Positions 1 through 6,096 of a stretch of 14,512 bases of DNA are shown in pieces (the stretch's first letter is position 1; each line of letters begins with the position of its first letter). Source of the DNA: Candidatus Bathyarchaeota archaeon (GTDB lineage: Archaea > Thermoproteota > Bathyarchaeia > Bathyarchaeales > DTEX01); NCBI GenBank assembly GCA_021162225.1, contig JAGGZB010000107.1, forward strand, positions 1 to 14,512, written 5' to 3'. The notes under the pieces are model-generated. The model made no database searches, was not told where the DNA came from, and saw only the letters and a program-made list of their open reading frames with translations. Both the position numbers and the translations under genes were made by a program.

Positions 1-128
1 GGATCTAACCTTTATCTACATATGAGTTTAACGGAATCAAGCGACCCATAATTTTTCGTTACAAACCAGCACGCATGAGTGCATCGTGTAGTCCATGCCG
101 CTTCTTATCTTCAATCATAGAGGAGAGA

Positions 129-578
129 TTGCCGAAGCCAGGATCCAGGATCATAGTCAGGTCTGAAGTCCGAGACATGCTCCATAAGATCGCGGAGACC
201 CAAGGCTACAGAAGCATCAATCAACTCCTGGAAGCATGGATCAGGGTACACCCCGGGGTACACCCCACAAGCAAAAACGAAGCCCTTAACCCCACATTCA
301 GACAGCCGGAAACAAGCCAAGAAATGGGCTTCTTTCAAGAAAGGAAGTGCAGAAACGTAGTTTCTGCTGTGGTGGGCCGGGCCGGACTTGAACCGGCGAC
401 CTTCTGCGCGTCAGGCAGACGTCCTAACCAGGCTAGACGACCGGCCCACAATCTCCCAAATAAGGATTCCAAATATATTTTAGTTTTCTCGTTTACTTTA
501 ATGTTTTTTGCATGCCGCGGTTGTTGCTTATCTCGCCTCTTAGTTTCAGCAAGATCTTCTGGAGCAGCCCCGCCTTAG
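129..578 (+). CDS. Ribbon-helix-helix-like small protein, frame runs into tRNA-Val antisense (element edge)
   Basis: The first ~45 residues after a TTG at 129 have the look of a ribbon-helix-helix DNA-binding fold: a short basic strand (SRIIVRSEV), then two helices (RDMLHKIAETQGYRS, INQLLEAWIRV). I prefer this TTG because GAGGAG lies 3 bases upstream; an in-frame ATG at 75 would add 18 residues without clear character. From about base 369 the frame is the antisense of the tRNA (the GRAGLEPATF-type string is a well-known tRNA shadow), so the C-terminal part to 578 is probably not a functional domain. A small DNA-binding frame pointed into a tRNA 3' end is typical of the edge of an archaeal integrated element, where the attachment site lies inside a coding frame. 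It may be a remnant or a split gene; no integrase catalytic motif is visible. Function is inferred only. Confidence 0.45.
   Translation: MPKPGSRIIVRSEVRDMLHKIAETQGYRSINQLLEAWIRVHPGVHPTSKNEALNPTFRQPETSQEMGFFQERKCRNVVSAVVGRAGLEPATFCASGRRPNQARRPAHNLPNKDSKYILVFSFTLMFFACRGCCLSRLLVSARSSGAAPP
244..266. repeat. Tandem 11/12-bp near-palindromic repeat
   Basis: Two adjacent copies of GGGTACACCCC (244-254 and 256-266, with one extra G at 255) lie inside the small frame next to the tRNA, encoding a repeated Val-His-Pro. Each copy is nearly self-complementary. It could be a protein-binding repeat of the element or simply the result of the repeated peptide. Confidence 0.5.
349..367. repeat. Perfect 8-bp inverted repeat beside tRNA 3' end
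   Basis: GCAGAAAC (349-356) and GTTTCTGC (360-367) form a perfect 8-bp stem with a 3-base loop, two bases beyond the encoded CCA of the tRNA. A second, weaker hairpin (CTTTC-AA-GAAAG, 332-343) follows. It could be a 3' processing or termination hairpin of the tRNA transcript, or part of an attachment site. Confidence 0.6.
370..447 (-). tRNA. tRNA-Val (GAC), CCA end encoded
   Basis: Reading the - strand from 447, the acceptor arm GGGCCGG pairs perfectly with CCGGCCC (374-380). The D arm is GTCT...GGAC, the anticodon arm TCTGC-CTGACGC-GCAGA gives anticodon GAC (valine, GUC/GUU codons), the variable loop is AGGTC, and the T arm is GCCGG-TTCAAGT-CCGGC. The discriminator is A (373) and bases 372-370 already encode CCA, so CCA addition is needed only for repair. 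There is no intron. A TATA-like element lies 24-33 bases upstream. An 8-bp hairpin starts two bases past the CCA, and a small DNA-binding frame on the other strand points into the 3' end, which is the usual target of archaeal integrases. Confidence 0.97.
471..480 (-). promoter_or_regulatory. TATA box of tRNA-Val
   Basis: AAATATATTT, 24-33 bases upstream of the tRNA 5' end, is a good archaeal box A for transcription starting at or just before the mature tRNA. Confidence 0.65.
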
Positions 579-580
579 AT

Positions 581-1144
581 TCAAGGCATATTCTGCGGCT
601 TGATGATCTCTTCGCTTGTTGTTGTGAATTCGTCTCCTCCTAGATGATAGATCATCTTCACCTTTTTAATATCGAATGTTTCCTTGAAGATTCCCTCATT
701 AGCGTAGGCGGCGACTATCCTGCCCACGAATATTGTGTGGTCTCCCGCTGGAATCTTCTGATGCAGCTTGCATTCTAAATGGGCTATGCATTCCTTGATT
801 ATTGGGGCCTTAACGATCTTTGCAGGGGCGGGGGTTAATCCTGTTTTCTTAAACTTGTCGACGCTTCTACCTGAGACGCTTCCGCAGTACAGCGTTTCGT
901 TCACGATCTCGATCGTCGGCACGTTGATGACGAACTCTTCGGTCTCCTCGATTAGCCTATGCGAATATCTTTTAGGAGCGATGCTTACGGCGACCAGCGG
1001 CGGCTTTCTGGAGACGGGCATGGACCATGCTAAAGTTATGATGTTAGCTCTTCCCGAATTGTCGATGCATGAGACGAGAACCGTATGCTTCGGATGGAGA
1101 AACCTATAAGCGAATTCTAAACCTACATCGATCTTCTCAGCCAT
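581..1144 (-). CDS. Flavin reductase family protein (FMN-binding split barrel)
   Basis: The 187 residues match the flavin reductase-like / flavoredoxin group: a split-barrel FMN-binding domain with the segment AWSMPVSRKPPLVAVSI (39-55), the PKRYSHRLIEE helix (58-67), CGSVSGRSVDKF (87-98) and a closing GGDEFTTTSE (169-178). Such proteins bind FMN and reduce flavin or act in small redox chains in the cytoplasm; the electron partner cannot be told from sequence. The ATG at 1144 has GGAGGG (1153-1158) 8 bases upstream, and a TTTAAA element at 1185-1190 could be its TATA box. It appears to be transcribed alone, ending 133 bases before tRNA-Val. Family assignment is firm, substrate unknown. Confidence 0.88.
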   Translation of the reverse strand: MAEKIDVGLEFAYRFLHPKHTVLVSCIDNSGRANIITLAWSMPVSRKPPLVAVSIAPKRYSHRLIEETEEFVINVPTIEIVNETLYCGSVSGRSVDKFKKTGLTPAPAKIVKAPIIKECIAHLECKLHQKIPAGDHTIFVGRIVAAYANEGIFKETFDIKKVKMIYHLGGDEFTTTSEEIIKPQNMP

Positions 1145-1494
1145 ATCATCAACCCTCCAACATATTTAGATTGATCTTTCACCATTTAAACTATTGACGT
1201 TTCAAGCATATTTCTAAATGTTATGGAAGTTTAAATCTTCTCTTACTTTCTATATCTTCCCCAACCACTTTTATATCGTCTAGGGTTTGAAATCCCTAAG
1301 CCTCTCTCCTCCGCCGATCTTAGATACTTAACTTTTCAGGATCTATGCCCCTAACCCCGCTTATTAACTAAGTGGTTGACAGAAGCAATCATTATTGTAG
1401 GCGATTTAAGAAAAATAGCCTCAAAAATAACGATATAAATGACTGGTTCATAATTCCTTCAAATAGGTTCTTTCTTTACATACGATTTAAGCTT
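1145..1494. other. 350-base gap without a recognisable gene
   Basis: I find no frame longer than about 20 residues with coding character and no complete tRNA. It holds the promoter of the flavin reductase at its left end, TATA-like strings at about 1269-1277 and 1432-1441, and a small hairpin (TAGGG at 1281-1285 with CCCTA at 1294-1298, 8-base loop). A small RNA cannot be excluded. Confidence 0.5.
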
Positions 1495-2043
1495 TCACAC
1501 TCTTCTATGCGCGAAGAGGCTGGATATCTTTCTTCTAGCATCTAAGCTGTAAAGTAATGTTCCGGTGGAGTAGACCTGTTTCTTTCTGATGCCTAGAGCT
1601 ATTTCAATGAATTCTGGAATAACATGATTAATCATTATTGGGGATGGCTTTCCCCACCTTATCTCGGGACAGGAAGGATCGATATAGACGTATAATCTCC
1701 TTCCCTTATAGTTGAAGAGAGCTTCACGTGTCTTGCCATATTTCGGTCGATTCAATATTCTGAATGGCCAGAGCTTGCATGCGATCGGCTTCATATCCTG
1801 AAGCGTGCATATGTATTTATCGCCTATCCGGGAAAGAAATATACATGAACCATCCGGTTTCTTTCCAAGATATAGCTTGTTCAGTCCTGCCCTTGTAACT
1901 CCAACGCCGAACCTCTGTATTATTCTAAGCCACTCATCAAACTTCAACACAACATCGTAGTTCATACAACAGAGCCCGCATCCTGTGCAACGCCAAAAGT
2001 TAACATAGCTCCAAGGAAGGGGAATCAATAGGAACCCCTCCAT
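1495..2043 (-). CDS. YkgJ/UPF0153-family cysteine-cluster protein
   Basis: This 182-residue protein carries the family hallmark CxxCGLCC (C19, C22, C25, C26), followed by spaced cysteines C67, C79, C89 (in CTLQDMKPIACKLWPF) and C125. The YkgJ family is annotated as a putative zinc- or iron-chelating domain; cysteines such as these probably hold a metal or Fe-S centre, but the reaction is unknown. The longest frame starts at ATG 2043 with only a weak leader. An in-frame TTG at 2028 has an ideal GGAGGGG 6 bases upstream, so the true protein may be 5 residues shorter. It lies 79 bases downstream of the lysine methyltransferase on the same strand and could be co-transcribed with it. Confidence 0.87.
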   Translation of the reverse strand: MEGFLLIPLPWSYVNFWRCTGCGLCCMNYDVVLKFDEWLRIIQRFGVGVTRAGLNKLYLGKKPDGSCIFLSRIGDKYICTLQDMKPIACKLWPFRILNRPKYGKTREALFNYKGRRLYVYIDPSCPEIRWGKPSPIMINHVIPEFIEIALGIRKKQVYSTGTLLYSLDARRKISSLFAHRRV

Positions 2044-2122
2044 TCCTTAAACTTCATTGCTACTTGCGGATGTAGCCATTTACATCATGCTTTCCCTCTT
2101 ACAAACCCTTAGGAGCAATGCC

Positions 2123-2596
2123 TCATCTCCGATAGAGATAAAGCGTGTGAGAAGGAAATCCAAGCCGCGGGTTCTCACAGAACTTTTCAACCTTCGCTGG
2201 CTCCCAACCCGTAATCTTATAATCATGCGAAACAACTCTGGCTCCTTTCTTCAGCTCAGCTTCGAGCTTAGGCCTAACCTTCTCGTTAGCGCTTGTGGTC
2301 AGATATAAGTAAACCACATCTGCGTCAGTTAATGAGACATTAAATAGGTCGTCGTTGATGATCTTAATCCTATCCTGCAGACCGAGCTCCTTAATCCTCC
2401 TCATTGCACGTCTAGCCAAGTCTTCCCTCAGCTCAACTCCAACGCATCTAGCTCCGAACTCCTTAGCCGCAATTATGACGGGGCCGCCGTCGCCCGCTCC
2501 GAGGTCATAGAAGAGTTCACCCGGCTTCAACTCGGCGAGTGTTAGGAGTCTACGTATAACTGGCATCGGGGAAGCTACAAAGGGAGATATAAACAT
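2123..2596 (-). CDS. aKMT-like archaeal protein-lysine methyltransferase
   Basis: A compact 157-residue class I SAM-dependent methyltransferase. Motif I is YDLGAGDG (30-37), the ribose-binding acidic residue is E55 in VGVEL, and the C-terminal signature VVSHDYKITGWEP (121-133) plus the closing HTLYLY closely resembles the Sulfolobus broad-specificity lysine methyltransferase aKMT4. The N-terminal SPFVASPMPVIRRLL also aligns with that enzyme, supporting ATG 2596 as the start and a full-length protein. Known members methylate surface lysines of many proteins, including chromatin proteins and replication factors. Here the usual DGR after motif I is DGG-P, which is unusual. A TTTAAAA element 19-25 bases upstream suggests a leaderless mRNA. 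It follows the Lhr helicase by 71 bases. Recognition is from memory of the family. Confidence 0.86.
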   Translation of the reverse strand: MFISPFVASPMPVIRRLLTLAELKPGELFYDLGAGDGGPVIIAAKEFGARCVGVELREDLARRAMRRIKELGLQDRIKIINDDLFNVSLTDADVVYLYLTTSANEKVRPKLEAELKKGARVVSHDYKITGWEPAKVEKFCENPRLGFPSHTLYLYRR

Positions 2597-2614
2597 TTTA
2601 AGTCACATCCCTTC

Positions 2615-2621
2615 TTTAAAA
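2615..2621 (-). promoter_or_regulatory. TATA-like element of aKMT gene
   Basis: On the - strand it reads TTTTAAA, 19-25 bases before the ATG, implying a leaderless or nearly leaderless transcript separate from the helicase mRNA. Confidence 0.4.
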
Positions 2622-2667
2622 TCAGAGAACTAATATTTCTACGTTACGTTCTAGTCAGAAGCGCCGC

Positions 2668-5556
2668 CTATAGGAATCTCCTCTTCAAAGCTTCCCTTTC
2701 AGCTTCAAGCACTAGTTCGAAGAGCCTATCTGAGATATTGCTCTCCTTATTTAGAATCTCACGGGCGTCCGATGGTCTCAGCCCCCTGCCTGAAAGGACT
2801 ATAGCCGCTGCTTTCCCATATCTGGATATGAGATTAGCCGTCTGAACAGCTTCGTTTCTAAGTCTCCTCTCAGACTTCCTTAGCTTCTGACCCTTCTTCT
2901 CAATAAGCACATAGGCATCTTTCTCTTCAACCCTTAGCATGCCAAGCCTGTTTGAGCCGCATCTGGGGCACTCAGGCTTCAGCGGAAGATCCCTTATTCT
3001 TATAGGTTCAATATAACCCCAGCAGTTCGTGCATATGAAGACTCTGGTCTCGTCGAGAAGCCTCGCCTTCGCGGACTCTAATAGTATCCGCTTCATCTTC
3101 TCGGGGGGAATCAGATCCGTCTTCATACTCACCTTCTCAATTCCGAGGCGGACAAGCGGAGACGGTTCACCCGTAGTCTCAACATGAACAACCTCGATAT
3201 CGCTCTCCCGTATCCTTCGGAGAACCCCTATCAGCCTCTTAAGGTCTAAGTCCTTTGTGAAGACCTCCTTAAGCGCTTCCTCATAGATCACGGTTCCCTC
3301 GAAGCTCCTTATCAAGCTCTGGAGGCTAACACTGCTGAAGTCAACTTGCTTCTTCAAAGCTCCAAACCGCCTAGCCACATGTATCAGTCTCCTCTTGAAG
3401 ATCCCTGTTCTTTCGCATGCGCGGGTAAGCATCTCCTCAACAGCCTTGGGAGAAGCATTCTTAACCTCGCTGATTATGTCGATCAGTTTAGAGGCATCTA
3501 CCTCTCCCGCCGTCTGGATCAGAATCCTGTACGGATCATGTTGAGCTGCAACTGAATATCCGGTTCTTTCGGAGATCACATGCCCTAGCAACTGCGCAAA
3601 GGCACGGTTCGTTAATGATCCAAAATGCGTCTGCAGGATGATGTAGTCCTCCCACTCCTCAATAGTGATTCTCTCGTCAGTCGGAACTGGATATCCCTTC
3701 TCAACGGTTTCAACGGTCTCGGAGATCGCGTCGAGAACTGTTTCCTTATCAGCAGGATACTTCTCAGCGAGCTTCTCAGCAATATCGTCTGGGCTTGATC
3801 CCTTATGCATCTCCTCCTCAACGAATCTTCTTATCTCCCCAACTTCCTGAGCCACCTCGTATGGAACCGGTATCTCTTCTCCAACCCAGCTTGGTATAGC
3901 TCCAGTTGGGTCGTCGACGGGCTTCACGTAGATTCTGTCAGCGATTATATTCACGATCTTCCATGGACTTCCACGTATAACGAACTTTACGCCGGGCCTC
4001 CCATACTCGGCGACAAATGCCTCGTCCAGCAGTCCTACAGCGGTATCCGACTCCCTATCTATGACAATGTAATGTTTCTCATCAGGTATCATCGATAGGT
4101 TATCGAAGAAATACTCGTACATGGGCTTTGAACGTCTAGGCTTAAGCATGAGACCCTCTTCTTGAACCACCCATGCGAACCTCGGATACCTCTCATGCAT
4201 ATACTCGGCTATCCGCCGAATATCTTCGACTGTCAGGTTTCTATAGGGATAGGCCCTCCTGAAAATCTCGAGGATCTCTTGGAAGTAGACTCTCCTCCGC
4301 TTCATCAAGTAAGCAACTATCTGATTAGTTAAGACATCATATGGTTTCTCCGGTATCTCGACAGGCTCTAGCTCTTCAGCGTAGGCTCTCCTTCCAATGA
4401 CGAGAGACTCTAAAGTATCATCCGAATCCATAGTTATGATTATTCCCTTGGCAACGCCGCCTATTCTGTGGCCGCTTCTACCGACCCTCTGAATGAGACG
4501 AGTAACCTGTCTCGGACTCATATACTGGATTACAAGATCTATTCTTCCGATATCTATACCAAGCTCTAGAGAGCTCGTGCATATCAGCCCTTGAAGATTG
4601 CCGGCTTTAAGCCCCTGTTCAGCTGCGATTCTCGAGGGCTTAGCTAGAGACCCGTGATGAATCGAGACTGGAAAATCAGCATCCCAAACCTTGAATCGAC
4701 TTGCCAAAACCTCAGAGATAGTCCTCGTATTCGTGAATAACAGAACGGAGTTGTGCTGCTCGATCAGCTTACGTATGATTCGGAGACGAGCGGCGACTTC
4801 AGGATGGGTATAAAGAGCCGATGCGAGCGTGAAGTCTTCCGGCTCAGGTTTTGGATATAATATTTTTAGATGCATGTGACGGGCAACTGGAACCTCGACA
4901 ACATCGATGGGCCTATCATTCCCAGCTAGAAACTGAGCAACCTTCTCGGGAGTGCCTATTGTGGCAGATAATCCTATGATCTGAAACTCCCTACGAGTTA
5001 TCTCGCGAAGCCTCTCAAGCGCAAGTGAGAGCTGGCTTCCACGCTTATTATCGGCTAACTCATGCACTTCATCCACAATAACCCATCTTACAGATTGGAG
5101 ATGGCGGTGGATAGTCCAGCCGAATAGCATCGCTTGGAGAGTTTCAGGCGTCGTTATCATTATGTCAGGTGGACTGCGTGACTGCCGCGCTCTTTCACTC
5201 ACATCCGTATCGCCGTGCCTAACTGCAAGTTTAAGATCTAGCTTGTTACACCACCATTCCAGACGCTCAAGCATATCACGGTTTAGGGCTCTGAGAGGCG
5301 TGATGTAAAGGACCTTTATTCCCGGTTCGCTTCTGGGAATCTGGATGAGATTATTCAGCACTGGAAGCATCGCCGCCTCAGTCTTACCCGTCGCTGTGGG
5401 AGATATTAACAGGACATTCTTTCCCTCAAGAATCTTTGGAATAGCCTTCCGCTGAGGCTCAGTCGGCCTCCTAAAGTTTCGTTCCTCAAGTAACCTACGT
5501 ATAGGTCGGACTAGCATGCTGAAAACATTGTCTTCCTCAAATTGACTGCTTGGCAA
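2668..5556 (-). CDS. lhr: Lhr-family superfamily 2 helicase with C-terminal zinc ribbon
   Basis: A 962-residue ATP-dependent nucleic-acid helicase. Helicase motifs are in order: SPTATGKT Walker A (52-59), TTPETL (135-140), DEVH (162-165), SAT (197-199), LFTNTR (273-278), TSSLELGIDIG (327-337) and QRVGRSGHR (356-364). A winged-helix and Lhr-specific C-terminal region follows, ending with a four-cysteine zinc ribbon (C842, C845, C863, C866) in CTNCWGY...CPRCGS. Lhr enzymes unwind DNA or DNA-RNA hybrids and are linked to repair or RNA metabolism. The start is TTG 5556 with GAGGAG just upstream, though an ATG 13 codons in also precedes the first motif. A TATA-like GATATAAAG at 5584-5592 puts the RNA start near the start codon. 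It is divergent from the winged-helix gene. I cannot assign it to aLhr1 or aLhr2. Confidence 0.93.
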   Translation of the reverse strand: MPSSQFEEDNVFSMLVRPIRRLLEERNFRRPTEPQRKAIPKILEGKNVLLISPTATGKTEAAMLPVLNNLIQIPRSEPGIKVLYITPLRALNRDMLERLEWWCNKLDLKLAVRHGDTDVSERARQSRSPPDIMITTPETLQAMLFGWTIHRHLQSVRWVIVDEVHELADNKRGSQLSLALERLREITRREFQIIGLSATIGTPEKVAQFLAGNDRPIDVVEVPVARHMHLKILYPKPEPEDFTLASALYTHPEVAARLRIIRKLIEQHNSVLLFTNTRTISEVLASRFKVWDADFPVSIHHGSLAKPSRIAAEQGLKAGNLQGLICTSSLELGIDIGRIDLVIQYMSPRQVTRLIQRVGRSGHRIGGVAKGIIITMDSDDTLESLVIGRRAYAEELEPVEIPEKPYDVLTNQIVAYLMKRRRVYFQEILEIFRRAYPYRNLTVEDIRRIAEYMHERYPRFAWVVQEEGLMLKPRRSKPMYEYFFDNLSMIPDEKHYIVIDRESDTAVGLLDEAFVAEYGRPGVKFVIRGSPWKIVNIIADRIYVKPVDDPTGAIPSWVGEEIPVPYEVAQEVGEIRRFVEEEMHKGSSPDDIAEKLAEKYPADKETVLDAISETVETVEKGYPVPTDERITIEEWEDYIILQTHFGSLTNRAFAQLLGHVISERTGYSVAAQHDPYRILIQTAGEVDASKLIDIISEVKNASPKAVEEMLTRACERTGIFKRRLIHVARRFGALKKQVDFSSVSLQSLIRSFEGTVIYEEALKEVFTKDLDLKRLIGVLRRIRESDIEVVHVETTGEPSPLVRLGIEKVSMKTDLIPPEKMKRILLESAKARLLDETRVFICTNCWGYIEPIRIRDLPLKPECPRCGSNRLGMLRVEEKDAYVLIEKKGQKLRKSERRLRNEAVQTANLISRYGKAAAIVLSGRGLRPSDAREILNKESNISDRLFELVLEAEREALKRRFL

Positions 5557-5583
5557 GGCTCCTCTACCGAAATGAGTAGGACA

Positions 5584-5592
5584 GATATAAAG
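5584..5592 (-). promoter_or_regulatory. TATA box of the Lhr helicase gene
   Basis: On the - strand CTTTATATC, 28-36 bases before the TTG start. It predicts a very short leader containing GAGGAG. Confidence 0.5.
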
Positions 5593-5700
5593 AGACCTCG
5601 CATTAAAATATTATGCGATCCATGCTTAAATGATTATTCGGTGATGACGCTCTAGCATGGACGATTTAAACGGCACGCTGAAACTGAAAGTTCATAAAGC

Positions 5701-5707
5701 TTATAAA
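5701..5707 (+). promoter_or_regulatory. TATA box of the winged-helix gene
   Basis: TTATAAA, 35-41 bases before the ATG at 5742, in the 185-base divergent region shared with the helicase promoter. A leader of about 10-15 bases is expected. Confidence 0.55.
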
Positions 5708-5741
5708 CGGATATGTAGTAACCTACGGTTCGGCGAGTGAG

Positions 5742-6038
5742 ATGGCGAGGCGTTCACAGTTCGAGATTTACCTTGACATTTTGAAGGCAGTCGCTGAGGG
5801 AAAGAGAAAGCCGACTCACATAATGTATCGAGCTAACCTTTCATGGACGAGGCTGAAGAAGTACCTTGACTTCCTTATTGCTCAAGGTCTATTAAAGGAG
5901 ACAATTAATGATTCCGCCACGATCTTCTCGTTAACGGAGAAAGGCAGGGAGGTTATAGGCTACTACAGAAGGCTTGAGGGAGTACTTTACTCTAAGAAGC
6001 CGATTCTTCCACCGGAGGTATATGCACAATATAAGTAG
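5742..6038 (+). CDS. Small archaeal winged-helix DNA-binding protein (HTH_45 / Sso10a-like)
   Basis: This 98-residue protein is almost entirely one winged helix: helix 1 (EIYLDILKAVAEG, 8-20), the turn and recognition helices (THIMYRANLSWTRLKKYLDFLIAQGLL, about 25-51), a wing (NDSATIFSLTEKGREVI, 56-72) and a short C-terminal helix. The pattern THIMYRANLS..LKKYLDFL is typical of the archaeal ArnR1-like/HTH_45 group, related to the chromatin-like Sso10a proteins, although the long dimerising coiled coil of Sso10a is not obvious here. It may be a local regulator or an architectural protein. It is monocistronic, divergent from the Lhr helicase and convergent with pmbA; its promoter neighbours the helicase promoter, so regulation of both is possible but not shown. 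Confidence 0.86.
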   Translation: MARRSQFEIYLDILKAVAEGKRKPTHIMYRANLSWTRLKKYLDFLIAQGLLKETINDSATIFSLTEKGREVIGYYRRLEGVLYSKKPILPPEVYAQYK

Positions 6039-6070
6039 CCTCGCGTCAGCATAGAAGTAAGTGCCCCCAA

Positions 6071-6093
6071 AAATATTTTATAACATAAAAAAA
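6071..6093. terminator. AT-rich convergent terminator region
   Basis: Between the winged-helix gene and pmbA lies a short run with ATTTTAT on the + strand and seven T on the - strand (A run at 6087-6093), as expected for T-run termination of pmbA transcription near its end. No GC-rich hairpin is visible. Confidence 0.4.
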
Positions 6094-6096
6094 GGG

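Noticed and set aside
369..578. C-terminal half of the + strand small frame as a protein domain
   Set aside because: It is the antisense translation of the tRNA (GRAGLEPATF-type string) plus AT-rich spacer; no domain features.
1281..1298. tRNA T-arm-like sequence (TAGGG, 8-base loop, CCCTA)
   Set aside because: The loop is too long and no acceptor, D or anticodon arms can be placed around it on either strand.
5641..5687. Possible C/D box sRNA: GTGATGA C box with two CTGA boxes
   Set aside because: No convincing internal D' box, poor C' box and no terminal stem; the spacing to a D box alone is not enough.
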